In this document: positions 9,771-18,776 of the stretch, one piece after another
Layout of the letters: the number at the start of each line of letters is the position of its first letter
Position numbering within the stretch: the first letter of the stretch is position 1
Made by a program: the position numbers and the translations under genes
Notes under the pieces: model-generated
What the model was told of the DNA's origin: nothing
Databases searched by the model: none
The model's input: only the letters and a program-made list of their open reading frames with translations
Assembly (NCBI GenBank): GCA_021737785.1
Contig: JAIPDI010000001.1
Location: forward strand, 1-64,000
DNA length: 64,000 nucleotides
Reading direction: 5' to 3'
Origin: Deltaproteobacteria bacterium
GTDB lineage: Bacteria > Desulfobacterota > DSM-4660 > Desulfatiglandales > Desulfatiglandaceae

Positions 9771-10256
9771 ATGTCAAACAAACATATGTTGGAGGGTAAA
9801 AAGGTCCTTGTTGTGGATGATGAGAAGGATGTCCTGGAATCATTGGAAGCGCTGCTGCCCATGTGCGATGTGGTAAAGGCTCACAACTTTGAAGAAGCCA
9901 AAAAGCATCTCGAAAATGAATATTTTGATATAAGCATACTGGATATTATGGGGGTTGACGGGTATCAACTACTGGACATCGCCAACGAAAAAAACGTCAT
10001 CGCGGTGATGCTTACCGGTCACAGCCTGAGTGTGGATGATACCGTAAAATCATTTAAAAGGGGGGCCGCCTTTTATGTGCCCAAGGAAAAAATGGCCGAT
10101 ATTGCTATTTATCTAAACGATGTCCTTGAGGCCAAGAAGGAGAATAAGGGCTTTTTGGAGCGCTGGCTGGACAGGTTCGTGGGATACTATGACACTAAAT
10201 TCGGACAAGATTGGCAAGATGAAGACAAAGCATTTTGGAAACGATTTCGTATCTGA
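9771..10256 (+). CDS. Single-domain response regulator with a short C-terminal tail
   Basis: A 161-residue protein. The receiver domain shows the acidic pair in VVDDEKD, the phosphoacceptor Asp in ISILDIMG, the Thr of LTGH and the Lys of VPKE. About 45 extra residues follow the receiver, ending in an aromatic-rich segment (FLERWLDRFVGYYDTKF) without a recognised output domain. The ATG at 9771 behind AAAGGGG is preferred to an in-frame GTG at 9744. No kinase gene is adjacent. Confidence 0.88.
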   Translation: MSNKHMLEGKKVLVVDDEKDVLESLEALLPMCDVVKAHNFEEAKKHLENEYFDISILDIMGVDGYQLLDIANEKNVIAVMLTGHSLSVDDTVKSFKRGAAFYVPKEKMADIAIYLNDVLEAKKENKGFLERWLDRFVGYYDTKFGQDWQDEDKAFWKRFRI

Positions 10257-10331
10257 TCTCGGGATACCGGCCAAATAGTCAAGCCTCAATTCCGGTTAAA
10301 TCATACATTACTGTTATTACTGTTACGGATA

Positions 10332-11105
10332 TCAATGCCCGGCGAACATAAGTCTCATCCCGATGAGAAAAATGATCATGAGCACGATAATCCTAAATAA
10401 GTCTTGCGAGAATCGCTTGTTCAGGAGATTCCCAAACCATCCCCCAAGAATGATGATGGGAGACATCGCAGCCACCAACAAGGCAACCTCGGAACTAATA
10501 ATGCCGATTTTTAAATAAGCACCTAACTTGAGAACATTGAGAACAGCAAAAAATGAGACGAGGGTCCCAACAAAGGCCCTCTTGTCTACCGGCTGCTGAA
10601 GCAGATAAATGGACATGACCATGCCCCCGGCATGGATGACGGTGCTTGCCGTTCCTCCGAGAAATCCGAAAAGAAGCGTCACGTATCTATTGGTATTGGC
10701 GGACTGCCCGACCCGTTTGAGACCCTTGTCTTTCCCCTTAAAGACAGCTTTACTTATGTGGTAGGCGGAAAAGAGTATCGCCACAACGCCCACACTGAAT
10801 TTAAACATTGTGTCTGGAACCATTTTGATAATGATGACACCGACGAACACACCCATTACAGCAGGCGGGATGAGAGTGCCCAGCTCCTTTTTGTTCCACT
10901 CTCTCCAATAGTTCCTGAGCCCTACCACGTCAGAGATCAACATCGCCGGCGCTCCCAACCCCAATGCCAGCTTGGCGGGAAATACCAAGGCGAGAAAAGG
11001 AAGGAGGAAAATTCCCGCTCCGATGCCGACACTGTTCTTGATTATTGCTGAACCGAACACGGCCAGAGCGACAAGCGCTATTTCGTTATAGCCAAGGCCT
11101 ACCAT
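10332..11105 (-). CDS. TSUP-family transporter (TauE/SafE-like)
   Basis: A 257-residue integral membrane protein with about eight helices and the TauE/SafE pattern: an N-terminal half with VGIGAGIFLLPFL and a second half with GFLGGTASTVIHAGG. Family members export sulfite, sulfoacetate or other sulfur-containing organic anions; the substrate here is not known. The Shine-Dalgarno sequence at ATG 11105 is weak. It follows a second TSUP gene on the same strand. Confidence 0.88.
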   Translation of the reverse strand: MVGLGYNEIALVALAVFGSAIIKNSVGIGAGIFLLPFLALVFPAKLALGLGAPAMLISDVVGLRNYWREWNKKELGTLIPPAVMGVFVGVIIIKMVPDTMFKFSVGVVAILFSAYHISKAVFKGKDKGLKRVGQSANTNRYVTLLFGFLGGTASTVIHAGGMVMSIYLLQQPVDKRAFVGTLVSFFAVLNVLKLGAYLKIGIISSEVALLVAAMSPIIILGGWFGNLLNKRFSQDLFRIIVLMIIFLIGMRLMFAGH

Positions 11106-11244
11106 GGAGCGGATTCAAAGCCTCTTTTTTCGTATCAAAGCAAGTGGCAGCATATTCAACCCCTCCTGCAAATAATCGAGAGAAAATACCTCCCCCTTAA
11201 CCCATTCATATGAAAGGATGGCTATCTCGTTCGCCCGGGATGAC

Positions 11245-12000
11245 TCAAAATATCCTGAATAGATTTATAATGAGGGAGATAAGACCTGTAATAAAAATCA
11301 GTGATAGGGATATTTTCATAAACAGGAATGAACTCACCCTATTAAATATAACATTGCCAATATAAAACCCAATTATTCCTGCAGGGACCAATGACAAGCT
11401 CTCAATTACGCGAGAATTTGTTGCTATGCCCGCAAGTACGTATAAGATAATAGACAGGGTGCCGGTAAGTAGGAAAAGCACGGCAATTGTGCCCCTGAAT
11501 ATCTCTTTTGGCCACTTCTGGTTAGACAGGAATAAAATGAGAGGAGGTCCGCCCATACCAACCGCTGCACACATGACACCGCTAGCGAACCCTACGCCTA
11601 ACGATGCCATGGCCTCCCTTTTAATGGGCATATGATACCCCATTAACAAGAGAATGGAAAAGATGATAGAAATGAAGGCAATGGCAAGACTCGTTCCAGA
11701 AGACGCCACCATATAAAGAATGTACGTTCCGAGAGGGACGCCGAGGATAGCAGGAATTATTAGGGGCAAGGCTCGGGCGGCATATATATGCCTTCTGGCA
11801 TGGTAGACGACGAAAAGCAAATTGGCGATACCGGTAAACATTAGAATAATTACGACTCGTTTCGGTTCCAAGAAAAGAACAAGTGTAGGACCAGCGAGCA
11901 ACCCCGCACCAAAGCCGGTCATCCCTTGAATTATACTTGCGAATAAAATGACAAAAAAAATGAAGGTCCAGTAGTAACTCCAAAGAGGGAGGCTTTCCAT
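11245..12000 (-). CDS. TSUP-family transporter (TauE/SafE-like)
   Basis: A 251-residue membrane protein of the same family as its downstream neighbour: GMTGFGAGLLAGPTLVLF near residue 27 and GFASGVMCAAVGMGGPPLIL near residue 137 are the two repeated half-motifs. The two neighbours are clearly diverged paralogs rather than a recent duplication. AGGGAAATTTA precedes ATG 12000. It lies 69 bp behind the thiolase gene and may belong to that operon. Confidence 0.88.
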   Translation of the reverse strand: MESLPLWSYYWTFIFFVILFASIIQGMTGFGAGLLAGPTLVLFLEPKRVVIILMFTGIANLLFVVYHARRHIYAARALPLIIPAILGVPLGTYILYMVASSGTSLAIAFISIIFSILLLMGYHMPIKREAMASLGVGFASGVMCAAVGMGGPPLILFLSNQKWPKEIFRGTIAVLFLLTGTLSIILYVLAGIATNSRVIESLSLVPAGIIGFYIGNVIFNRVSSFLFMKISLSLIFITGLISLIINLFRIF

Positions 12001-12069
12001 TAAATTTCCCTGTTGTCAACAAATCTCACTTTTTGCGGTTAAATATCAACAGTTTTACCACGGAATTCT

Positions 12070-13332
12070 CTACTTCCTCTCCAGAATCGTACAGATCCCC
12101 AATCCTCCACCCCCACAGATGGTCAGGAGGCCATAGCGGGCCTCTTGTCTGATCATTTCATGGATGAGCGTTGTGAGGCGGATGGAACCCGTTGCCCCGA
12201 TAGGATGTCCCAAGGAAATTCCGGATCCATTCACATTTACCTTTTTATCCAAATCCTTTTCGTCGATACCCATCAATTTGGCATCTGCCAGGGCCTGCGC
12301 GGCAAAGGCCTCCTGAATCTCGATGAGATCGATCTGATTCATGTTTAAAGAGGCCTTCTTAAGCGCCCTGTTTACCGCCGCCGGCACGGCTGGATACGTC
12401 AGGGTAGGATCGGCTGCGGCAACAGCGAATGACCTGACATGGGCCAACGGTTCCTGGCCACGTTCTCTGGCCTTTTCAGGAGTTGTCAACACCAGGGCCG
12501 CCGCACCGTCATTTTCACTGGAAGAGTTACCTGCCGTGCAAATCCCATCTTCGTAAACCGTTTTGAGTCCCGCCAGCTTCTCCAGGGTGGTGTCACGGCG
12601 TGGGGTTTCGTCTGTATCCAAAAGGACCTGTTCCTTTTTCTGTCTCACCTCCACAGGCACAATTTCCGCCTTGAATTTTCCCGAATCAATGGCAGCGATC
12701 GCGCGCTGGTGAGAGCGGAACGCCCATTTGTCCGCCTCTTCCCGGCTGATCCCCTCGTTCTTTGCCGCGGTCTCGGCCCAGGTCATCATCGAATTCAACT
12801 CCCCGAATCTTTTTATGGGCTGGTGCATCGGCCTGCCCCGCTGGATCCTGTCATAAAATGGGAGTCCCCAGAGCGCCAGGCTGCCGTGCTGTCGAGGGAA
12901 AAACCCCCACTTCGGGTCCACCCTGCCGCCAACCCCCCATTTGAGGAACTCACCGGGGATGTAGAATTCGGCCCGGCTCATGCTTTCGACCCCACCGGCA
13001 ACGATCCACGCTGCATCTCCTTCCTTGATCTGCAGGTTTGCAGACCAGATGGATTGCAACCCCGAACAACACCGCCTGTCTATGGTAAAACCGGGGATTT
13101 CAACGGGCCACCCGGCCTCAAGAAGGGCCAGCCGTGCGGCATTGGGGCATTCCCCGTTTGGAAACGATTGCCCCAGAATCACCTCATCCACTTCCTCCGG
13201 CTTGATATGTGCCCTCTTGATGGCTTCAGCAAGGACAATTGCGCCAAGCTTTTCCACAGGGACATCTCGCAGCATGCCGCAATATGCGCCGATGGGCGTC
13301 CGAACGGCACTGACGATCACTACCTCTTGCAT
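12070..13332 (-). CDS. Acetyl-CoA C-acyltransferase (thiolase)
   Basis: A 420-residue thiolase. The nucleophile is Cys88 in DRRCCSGLQS; the second half carries the His motif GHPIGATGS and the C-terminal Cys in CGGGGLGI. It would cleave or form a 3-ketoacyl-CoA or acetoacetyl-CoA in the cytoplasm. The ATG at 13332 is preceded by GGAGGAGGAGACC, which overlaps the upstream in-frame ATG at 13347, so 13332 is the better start. It sits downstream of a biotin-dependent carboxylase and a CoA-transferase, in keeping with CoA-ester metabolism. Confidence 0.93.
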   Translation of the reverse strand: MQEVVIVSAVRTPIGAYCGMLRDVPVEKLGAIVLAEAIKRAHIKPEEVDEVILGQSFPNGECPNAARLALLEAGWPVEIPGFTIDRRCCSGLQSIWSANLQIKEGDAAWIVAGGVESMSRAEFYIPGEFLKWGVGGRVDPKWGFFPRQHGSLALWGLPFYDRIQRGRPMHQPIKRFGELNSMMTWAETAAKNEGISREEADKWAFRSHQRAIAAIDSGKFKAEIVPVEVRQKKEQVLLDTDETPRRDTTLEKLAGLKTVYEDGICTAGNSSSENDGAAALVLTTPEKARERGQEPLAHVRSFAVAAADPTLTYPAVPAAVNRALKKASLNMNQIDLIEIQEAFAAQALADAKLMGIDEKDLDKKVNVNGSGISLGHPIGATGSIRLTTLIHEMIRQEARYGLLTICGGGGLGICTILERK

Positions 13333-13347
13333 GGTCTCCTCCTCCAT

Positions 13348-13854
13348 TCATTGGGTGAAGATTATAAGCTGACGACGACCGATCGCACTCCCCAAGGGGA
13401 TTGAGGCGTTCCATATCCCCATGATCCTGGCGCGCTTTTCCCCGGGGAAGAGGGCGGAGATCATGGCCGTCCCTCCAGGGGCATAGCCTGCCTCGCCGAC
13501 CCCGATAACGGTCCTCGCCACAAAGAGCTGAACATAATTGCGGGTAAAGGCGCAGGCGGCTGTGGCAAGGCTCCAGAGCAAAGCCATCAGTCCGATACTC
13601 TTTTTTCGGCTCCATCTGTCGATGAATATGGAAACAGGAAATGTCAGGACCACAATCGACCACGACACACCGGAGATCAACATGCCGCACTCGGTATCGG
13701 TCAATCCCCAATCGGCCTTAATGAAAGGGAAGAGGGAGACCACCACCATCCTGTCAAGCCAGTCAAACATGTAGAGGAGGAAGAGGAGGGCAAAGATATA
13801 ATGGGAGTACCCCTTTGAAATCAGATACCCGTCATCGGATCCGTTGTCGATCAT
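13348..13854 (-). pseudogene. Truncated MFS transporter (N-terminal part)
   Basis: 168 codons encode the first five or so helices of a major facilitator protein, including the loop-2/3 motif region DRWSRKKSIGLMALLWS and a motif-like RTVIGVGEAGYAPGG. The frame then leaves the family pattern after IPLGSAIG and ends with RRQLIIFTQ. Complete MFS proteins are about 400-430 residues, so more than half the gene is missing. The break abuts the thiolase gene, which suggests an internal deletion that joined the two genes. Confidence 0.8.
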
Positions 13855-13922
13855 GGGCCATCCCCCCTTACGCAGATACGGGCCGCTGTTTCAAAATCGG
13901 CTCCTTCCGATGGAATCTCCGT

Positions 13923-15392
13923 TCAGACAGATCCCCTTTTCAGGCTCAGCGAAAACCCCTCTTTTTGGACGCGGATATGGGAAATATCCTGCTGCTTCGT
14001 CAACTCGTGGACGAGGGCCATGACCGGTTTATCTCCTCGGGGATAATCCTTTTTTATAGGACCGGCGGAGATGGTCGCCTCCACATGCTCTTCCGGAAAC
14101 AGAACCCGGAGCAGGAGTTCATCATCTGATATCCCCGGTCGCCCGATCTCTTTTCTCAGCTCCTGGATTGACGGCTGGGGCTGTTCCCAGTTCAGAAGTC
14201 CCTTCGCCTCGGGAAGTCCTGACATCTTATCCAGGACATTCGGATCAACTGGCGCAGGCGTCTTGCCGTAATGTCCCAACACATACCGGATGCCTTCCTC
14301 TGTCGCCACTTTGTAACGTTCCCCCAGGAGGACATTCAATACCGCCTGTGTGCCTACCAGCTGCGAAAATGGCGTGATCATGACCGGATAGCCCCACTCC
14401 TCCCGTATCACGCTGACCTCTTCCAGGACCTCTTCCAATCGGTGGGCCATGCCTCTCTCGGAAAGCATGAATTCAAGGTTGGAAATCATGCCGCCGGGCA
14501 CCTGATGGATGTACTGGAAGGCATCGTACTCGACAGGGGCCCCCATGGGCTTGCCTTCCCTTCTGGCCACATATCTGAAATGCTCGGATATCTTCCTGAC
14601 CCGACCCATGTCCACCTTGGGTGAAAAACCCAGCCTTTCAAGGTTCATGGCCATGTTTTCTATGGATGGGTGGGATGGGCCGTTCGCCAGAGGCGAGACA
14701 CACGTGTCAATGATCCCAACGCCCAGTTTTACAGAATCAAGGCAGCATAGGGGAGCAAGTCCGGTGGTGCAGTGAGAATGCATTTCAAGCGGCAGATCTC
14801 CGATCTCTCCCTTGATCATCGGCACCAGAGTCTTGACACGCTCCGGGGTCAGAAGACCGATTGAATCCTTGATCATTACATAATCCGGATTCAATGTCCT
14901 CATCATTTCAGCTGTTTTTTTGGCGTAGAATTCGTCTGTGTGGACAGGACTGAGGGAATACACCAACGGGACCACCACTTGAATCCCCACCGCCTTTGCT
15001 ATGGGCACCGATTTCGAGAGATTGTTCCAGTCGTGTAAGGCATCAAATATCATCAGGTGCCTGATCCCGTTGGCGCCACACCGCTCTATCCAGAGCTTAA
15101 TCACGGAATCGGGTACAATATTGAAACTGGTGAGGGACCTGCTTCGAATCAAGGCGCGTAAGGGGGTATTGGGCAATGCCTCCGAAACCAGCCGGATTCG
15201 CTCCCATGGGTCTTCACGTAGATAACGAAGGCAGGCGTCGAAATGGACGGTTCCCATCAGCTCCGCAGCCATGAATCCGGCTTCGTCCAATAAAGGTGCA
15301 ATGGGGAGCATGTGGGCGGTTCTCATCCGTGTTGCCCATAGACTCTGGTGACCATCTCTCAATGTGGTATCAACGAAACGGATTTCCTCCAT
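13923..15392 (-). CDS. Biotin-dependent carboxylase carboxyltransferase subunit (OadA/PycB/5S type)
   Basis: An HMG-CoA-lyase-like TIM-barrel carboxyltransferase: DTTLRDGHQSLWATRM at the N-terminus and the metal-binding HSHCTTG near residue 205 are the family hallmarks. It then has the conserved carboxylase domain (AFQYIHQVPGGMISNL and PVMITPFSQLVGTQA). Relatives act on pyruvate or oxaloacetate, or are the 5S subunit of transcarboxylase. No biotin-carrier domain is fused; it is encoded separately. The ATG at 15392 fits AAGGAG better than the ATG at 15401. Without beta and gamma membrane decarboxylase genes, a pyruvate carboxylase or transcarboxylase role is likelier than a sodium pump. Confidence 0.88.
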   Translation of the reverse strand: MEEIRFVDTTLRDGHQSLWATRMRTAHMLPIAPLLDEAGFMAAELMGTVHFDACLRYLREDPWERIRLVSEALPNTPLRALIRSRSLTSFNIVPDSVIKLWIERCGANGIRHLMIFDALHDWNNLSKSVPIAKAVGIQVVVPLVYSLSPVHTDEFYAKKTAEMMRTLNPDYVMIKDSIGLLTPERVKTLVPMIKGEIGDLPLEMHSHCTTGLAPLCCLDSVKLGVGIIDTCVSPLANGPSHPSIENMAMNLERLGFSPKVDMGRVRKISEHFRYVARREGKPMGAPVEYDAFQYIHQVPGGMISNLEFMLSERGMAHRLEEVLEEVSVIREEWGYPVMITPFSQLVGTQAVLNVLLGERYKVATEEGIRYVLGHYGKTPAPVDPNVLDKMSGLPEAKGLLNWEQPQPSIQELRKEIGRPGISDDELLLRVLFPEEHVEATISAGPIKKDYPRGDKPVMALVHELTKQQDISHIRVQKEGFSLSLKRGSV

Positions 15393-16752
15393 TTTTTTCA
15401 TACTCCTTAACCAAACGGTTTTCTATCCAATTGGTGCTGACGTTCCCGTTCAGATAGTCGGTGTGCCTCATGATAAACTGATGGAAAGGGATGGTCGTAT
15501 CAATGCCCGAAACAACAAAATTGGCAAGGGCGTATTGCATCAAACCAATGGCCTCACGACGGTCGGTTCCTCGGGTGATGAGCTTCGCAAGAAGCGAATC
15601 ATAATATGGCGGAACAAAATAGCCTGGATAACAGTGGGAATCAACGCGTACGTCTTTTCCTGTTGGGGCCTTCCATTCCCTAATGTAACCGGGGCAGGGT
15701 GAAAACCCCGCACCCGGCGACTCCGCGTTGATGCGGCACTCGATGGCGTGCCCGGTCAATCGGACCTCATCTTGTGAAACGCTGAAGGACTCCCCGGCAG
15801 CCACCCTGAATTGCTCCTTGACCAGGTCTATACCGCTGATCATCTCGGTCACCGGGTGTTCCACCTGAATACGGGTATTCATCTCAAGAAAATAGAACCG
15901 GCCGTGATCCTGATCCAACATGAATTCGACGGTTCCGGCGTTTTCGTATCCGATCTGTTTGCCGATCCTGACGGCTGCTTCACAGATTTCTCTTCTGAGT
16001 TCAGGAGACACGGCAGGGGACGGCGCCTCTTCGACCATCTTCTGATACCTGCGTTGAAGCGAGCAATCCCTTTCAAACAGATGAATGATATTGCCGAAAC
16101 GATCCCCGATGATCTGAACCTCTATATGCCGGGCGTTTGCGATATAATGCTCCACATATATCCTATCGTCCCCAAAGGCGCTCAGTGCCTCGCCAGAAGC
16201 CTCGTCAAAGACGCTCCTCAGATCCTCGGCGCGTGCAACGATCTTCATCCCCTTTCCACCGCCGCCCGCGGCGGCCTTTAATAAAACAGGAAATCCAACC
16301 CGTCTTGCTGTCTCTGCCGCCTCTTCATGATGGTGTACAAGCTCCGATCCTGGAATGATTGAAACCCCAGCCCCACCTGCCAGTTTTCGTGCGTAGAGTT
16401 TATCTCCCATCCTCCTGAGATCATCCGCCTTCGGCCCCACAAAGATCAGACCGTGCGTGACGCATGCCTCGGCGAGTTGAGGCTGTTCCGCAAGGAAACC
16501 GTATCCGGGATGGATGGCATCCGAACCCGTGCCCAGGGCAGCGGCGATAATGGTATCCACCTTCAGGTAACTTTCCATGGGGGATGGAGGGCCGATGCAT
16601 ACCGCTCTGTCGGCCAGTCTTGCCGGAAGACTGTTTTTGTCAGCCTCAGAAACGGTGACGACCGACTCCAGACCCAGTTCCCGGCATGCGCGAAGGATTC
16701 GAACAGCGATTTCCCCCCTGTTGGCCACCAGAACACGGGAGATACCCTTCAT
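15370..16752 (-). CDS. accC: Biotin carboxylase subunit
   Basis: A 460-residue ATP-grasp enzyme with the full AccC pattern: VLVANRGEIAVRI at the N-terminus, the glycine-rich loop KAAAGGGGKGMKIV, and the catalytic EMNTRIQVEHPVTEMISG. It carboxylates the biotin of the neighbouring carrier protein with ATP and bicarbonate. It overlaps the carrier gene by four bases (ATGA) and the carboxyltransferase gene by about 23, so the three are one coupled operon. Confidence 0.93.
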   Translation of the reverse strand: MKGISRVLVANRGEIAVRILRACRELGLESVVTVSEADKNSLPARLADRAVCIGPPSPMESYLKVDTIIAAALGTGSDAIHPGYGFLAEQPQLAEACVTHGLIFVGPKADDLRRMGDKLYARKLAGGAGVSIIPGSELVHHHEEAAETARRVGFPVLLKAAAGGGGKGMKIVARAEDLRSVFDEASGEALSAFGDDRIYVEHYIANARHIEVQIIGDRFGNIIHLFERDCSLQRRYQKMVEEAPSPAVSPELRREICEAAVRIGKQIGYENAGTVEFMLDQDHGRFYFLEMNTRIQVEHPVTEMISGIDLVKEQFRVAAGESFSVSQDEVRLTGHAIECRINAESPGAGFSPCPGYIREWKAPTGKDVRVDSHCYPGYFVPPYYDSLLAKLITRGTDRREAIGLMQYALANFVVSGIDTTIPFHQFIMRHTDYLNGNVSTNWIENRLVKEYEKNGGNPFR

Positions 16753-17324
16753 GTGGCGATTTCCTCCTCCGCTGTCTCTACCGCCTCATCCACCTCTTCC
16801 ACCAGAAAAAGCGTCTGCTGATATTCTACCATTTGTCCGTTTTCTGCGCAGATCTTGGCAATGCGTCCCCGAACGTTTGCCTTGACCGTATTAAAGAGTT
16901 TCATGACCTCGATAATGCACACCGAATCATCCGCGGATACCCATCGACCCACTTCCACAAATGGCGGCGCACCCGGTTTGGGCGCTCGATAGAAAGTCCC
17001 AAGCATGGGTGATCGTATGGGGATGTAACCCTCCTCCTGGTTCCCCTCGATCACCTCTATTTCATGCCTATCTTTTTCCGGGACAGAGGCCAACTTCCCA
17101 GGTTTCCTCTGTTTTACATCCATGGGTGCAGATTGCCGCTCTTGGTCGACTTCAGGATGAGTGACTATTTCTCCAGACTGAGAAGGCCTTTGGTTAATTT
17201 CGCTGCCCCCGTGCTTTTTTAATACCAGCTTGAAGTTCCCCATCTCCAGGCATAGTTCATCAAAACTCGATTCCTCAACAATTTTCAAAATCTGAACCAC
17301 TTCATCTTGACTGATCGTATCCAT
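16749..17324 (-). CDS. Biotin carboxyl carrier protein
   Basis: A 191-residue protein with an AccB-like N-terminal segment, a charged linker, and a C-terminal biotinyl domain. The biotin-attachment lysine is K142 in IIEVMKLFNTVKA, where the more common EAMKM reads EVMKL. The ATG at 17324 follows GGAGG at a good distance; the open frame extends two codons further to a TTG. It serves as the mobile carrier between the biotin carboxylase and carboxyltransferase encoded next. Confidence 0.92.
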   Translation of the reverse strand: MDTISQDEVVQILKIVEESSFDELCLEMGNFKLVLKKHGGSEINQRPSQSGEIVTHPEVDQERQSAPMDVKQRKPGKLASVPEKDRHEIEVIEGNQEEGYIPIRSPMLGTFYRAPKPGAPPFVEVGRWVSADDSVCIIEVMKLFNTVKANVRGRIAKICAENGQMVEYQQTLFLVEEVDEAVETAEEEIAT

Positions 17325-17456
17325 TAACAACCTCCATTCGCACGATTTTGAAGAAGGGAACTCGTCACGACTATTTAACTGCTCAGGCTGAAAGAGCGCA
17401 TCGGCCGCACAGCTACCTGGTGAGCATCGAATTTCCTTATTGATCCTGTCCGATTT

Positions 17457-18686
17457 TCAAATAATATTTTCTTCCTTCAACTCTTCCAGTTCCTCATCGG
17501 AAATTCCTAAAAGTCCCTTGTACACCTCCTCATTGTGCTCACCACAGTAAGGTGCCGGCCGTTCAAACCCGGCTTCCGAATCGGTAAACTTAATAGGAAA
17601 ACCTGCGACTTTTAGGCCCGTATTTCCGCTGACCGGATGGATGACATCTTGAATCATATTTCTGTGATTGAGTTGAGGGGATTCCAGGACTTCCTCATAT
17701 TCTAATACGGCATCACATGGAACTTTGTACTCTCTCAACCGTTTCAGTGCTTCCTGCCTGGTGAGATTCTCCAGCCACTGGTTCACTATATGTTCCACAT
17801 CATCTGAGTATTTAAATCGTCCTTCTTGATTTTTGAATCGATCATCACCTTCAAGGTCCTCCCGTCCGGTGGCCTTCAGAAATGCATTCCACTGTGTATT
17901 GTTGGCAACACATATGATGAGATGCCCGTCTTTTGCTTTGTATGAATTCCACGGCGCCAATCTGGGGTTCCGATTCCCGGTCCTGACCGGCATTCCCAGA
18001 GACATATTATAATCCAAGGCTTCGTCGGTAACCACTGAGAAACAAGCGGCCTGCATCGCTATATCTATTTTGTCTCCTTGACCGGTTTTTTCTCTTGAAT
18101 AAAGCGCCGCCAGGATACCCACCACACTATACAGAGAAGGGATCATATCCCCGATCCACGCCCCACACCTTGTGGGGGGCCCGTCCGGGTATCCTGTAAT
18201 TCCCATAATGCCGCTTGTTGCCTGAATGGTAAGATCAAATGCGGTCCGATCCCTGAAAGGGCCGTCCTGACCATAACCTGAGATGGAACAATAGATAATT
18301 CCGGGGTTGATCTTCTTTAAATCCGGATAATCAAGTCCCATTCGTTCCATAACACCCGGGCTGAAGTTTTCTATAACGATATCACTCATGTTGACCAGGC
18401 GCCTGAATAGCTCTTTCCCCCTTTCATCCTTTAAGTTCAAAAAGATACTCCTTTTCCCCCGGTTTCTTTTAAGATAGAGGATAGACATATCCGTATTATT
18501 TTTCATTTCAAAGCTGACACCGTTGGGACCGGCAAAAGGCGGATTCCATCGGCATGGATCCCCGATTTTAGGCCTCTCAACTTTGATAACATCGGCACCC
18601 AATGCGGCAAGATTAAGTGTCGCATAGGGCCCGGACAGGTAAGCGGTTAAATCGAGGACTTTAACCCCTTCCAGGTGTTTTTTCAT
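17457..18686 (-). CDS. CaiB/BaiF family III CoA-transferase
   Basis: A 409-residue enzyme with the family III pattern: GVKVLDLTAYLSGPYAT at the N-terminus, ADVIKVERP, and the catalytic Asp151 in TAFDLTIQATSG. It would move CoA between an acyl-CoA donor and a carboxylic acid. GGAGG precedes the ATG at 18686. It lies between a TRAP transporter and the carboxylase operon, so activation of an imported organic acid is a reasonable inference; the actual acid cannot be read from the sequence. Confidence 0.93.
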   Translation of the reverse strand: MKKHLEGVKVLDLTAYLSGPYATLNLAALGADVIKVERPKIGDPCRWNPPFAGPNGVSFEMKNNTDMSILYLKRNRGKRSIFLNLKDERGKELFRRLVNMSDIVIENFSPGVMERMGLDYPDLKKINPGIIYCSISGYGQDGPFRDRTAFDLTIQATSGIMGITGYPDGPPTRCGAWIGDMIPSLYSVVGILAALYSREKTGQGDKIDIAMQAACFSVVTDEALDYNMSLGMPVRTGNRNPRLAPWNSYKAKDGHLIICVANNTQWNAFLKATGREDLEGDDRFKNQEGRFKYSDDVEHIVNQWLENLTRQEALKRLREYKVPCDAVLEYEEVLESPQLNHRNMIQDVIHPVSGNTGLKVAGFPIKFTDSEAGFERPAPYCGEHNEEVYKGLLGISDEELEELKEENII

Positions 18687-18776
18687 GTTTCGCCTCCATT
18701 CTGACGCTCATGCAAACAATTTTCGCTTATATGGATCCTTCCGGGGAGCCCGTCATGTTAACCGCACGCCAAGGCC

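Noticed and set aside
12439-13404. 321-codon open frame on the plus strand
   Set aside because: It is antisense to the thiolase gene, which has complete catalytic motifs.
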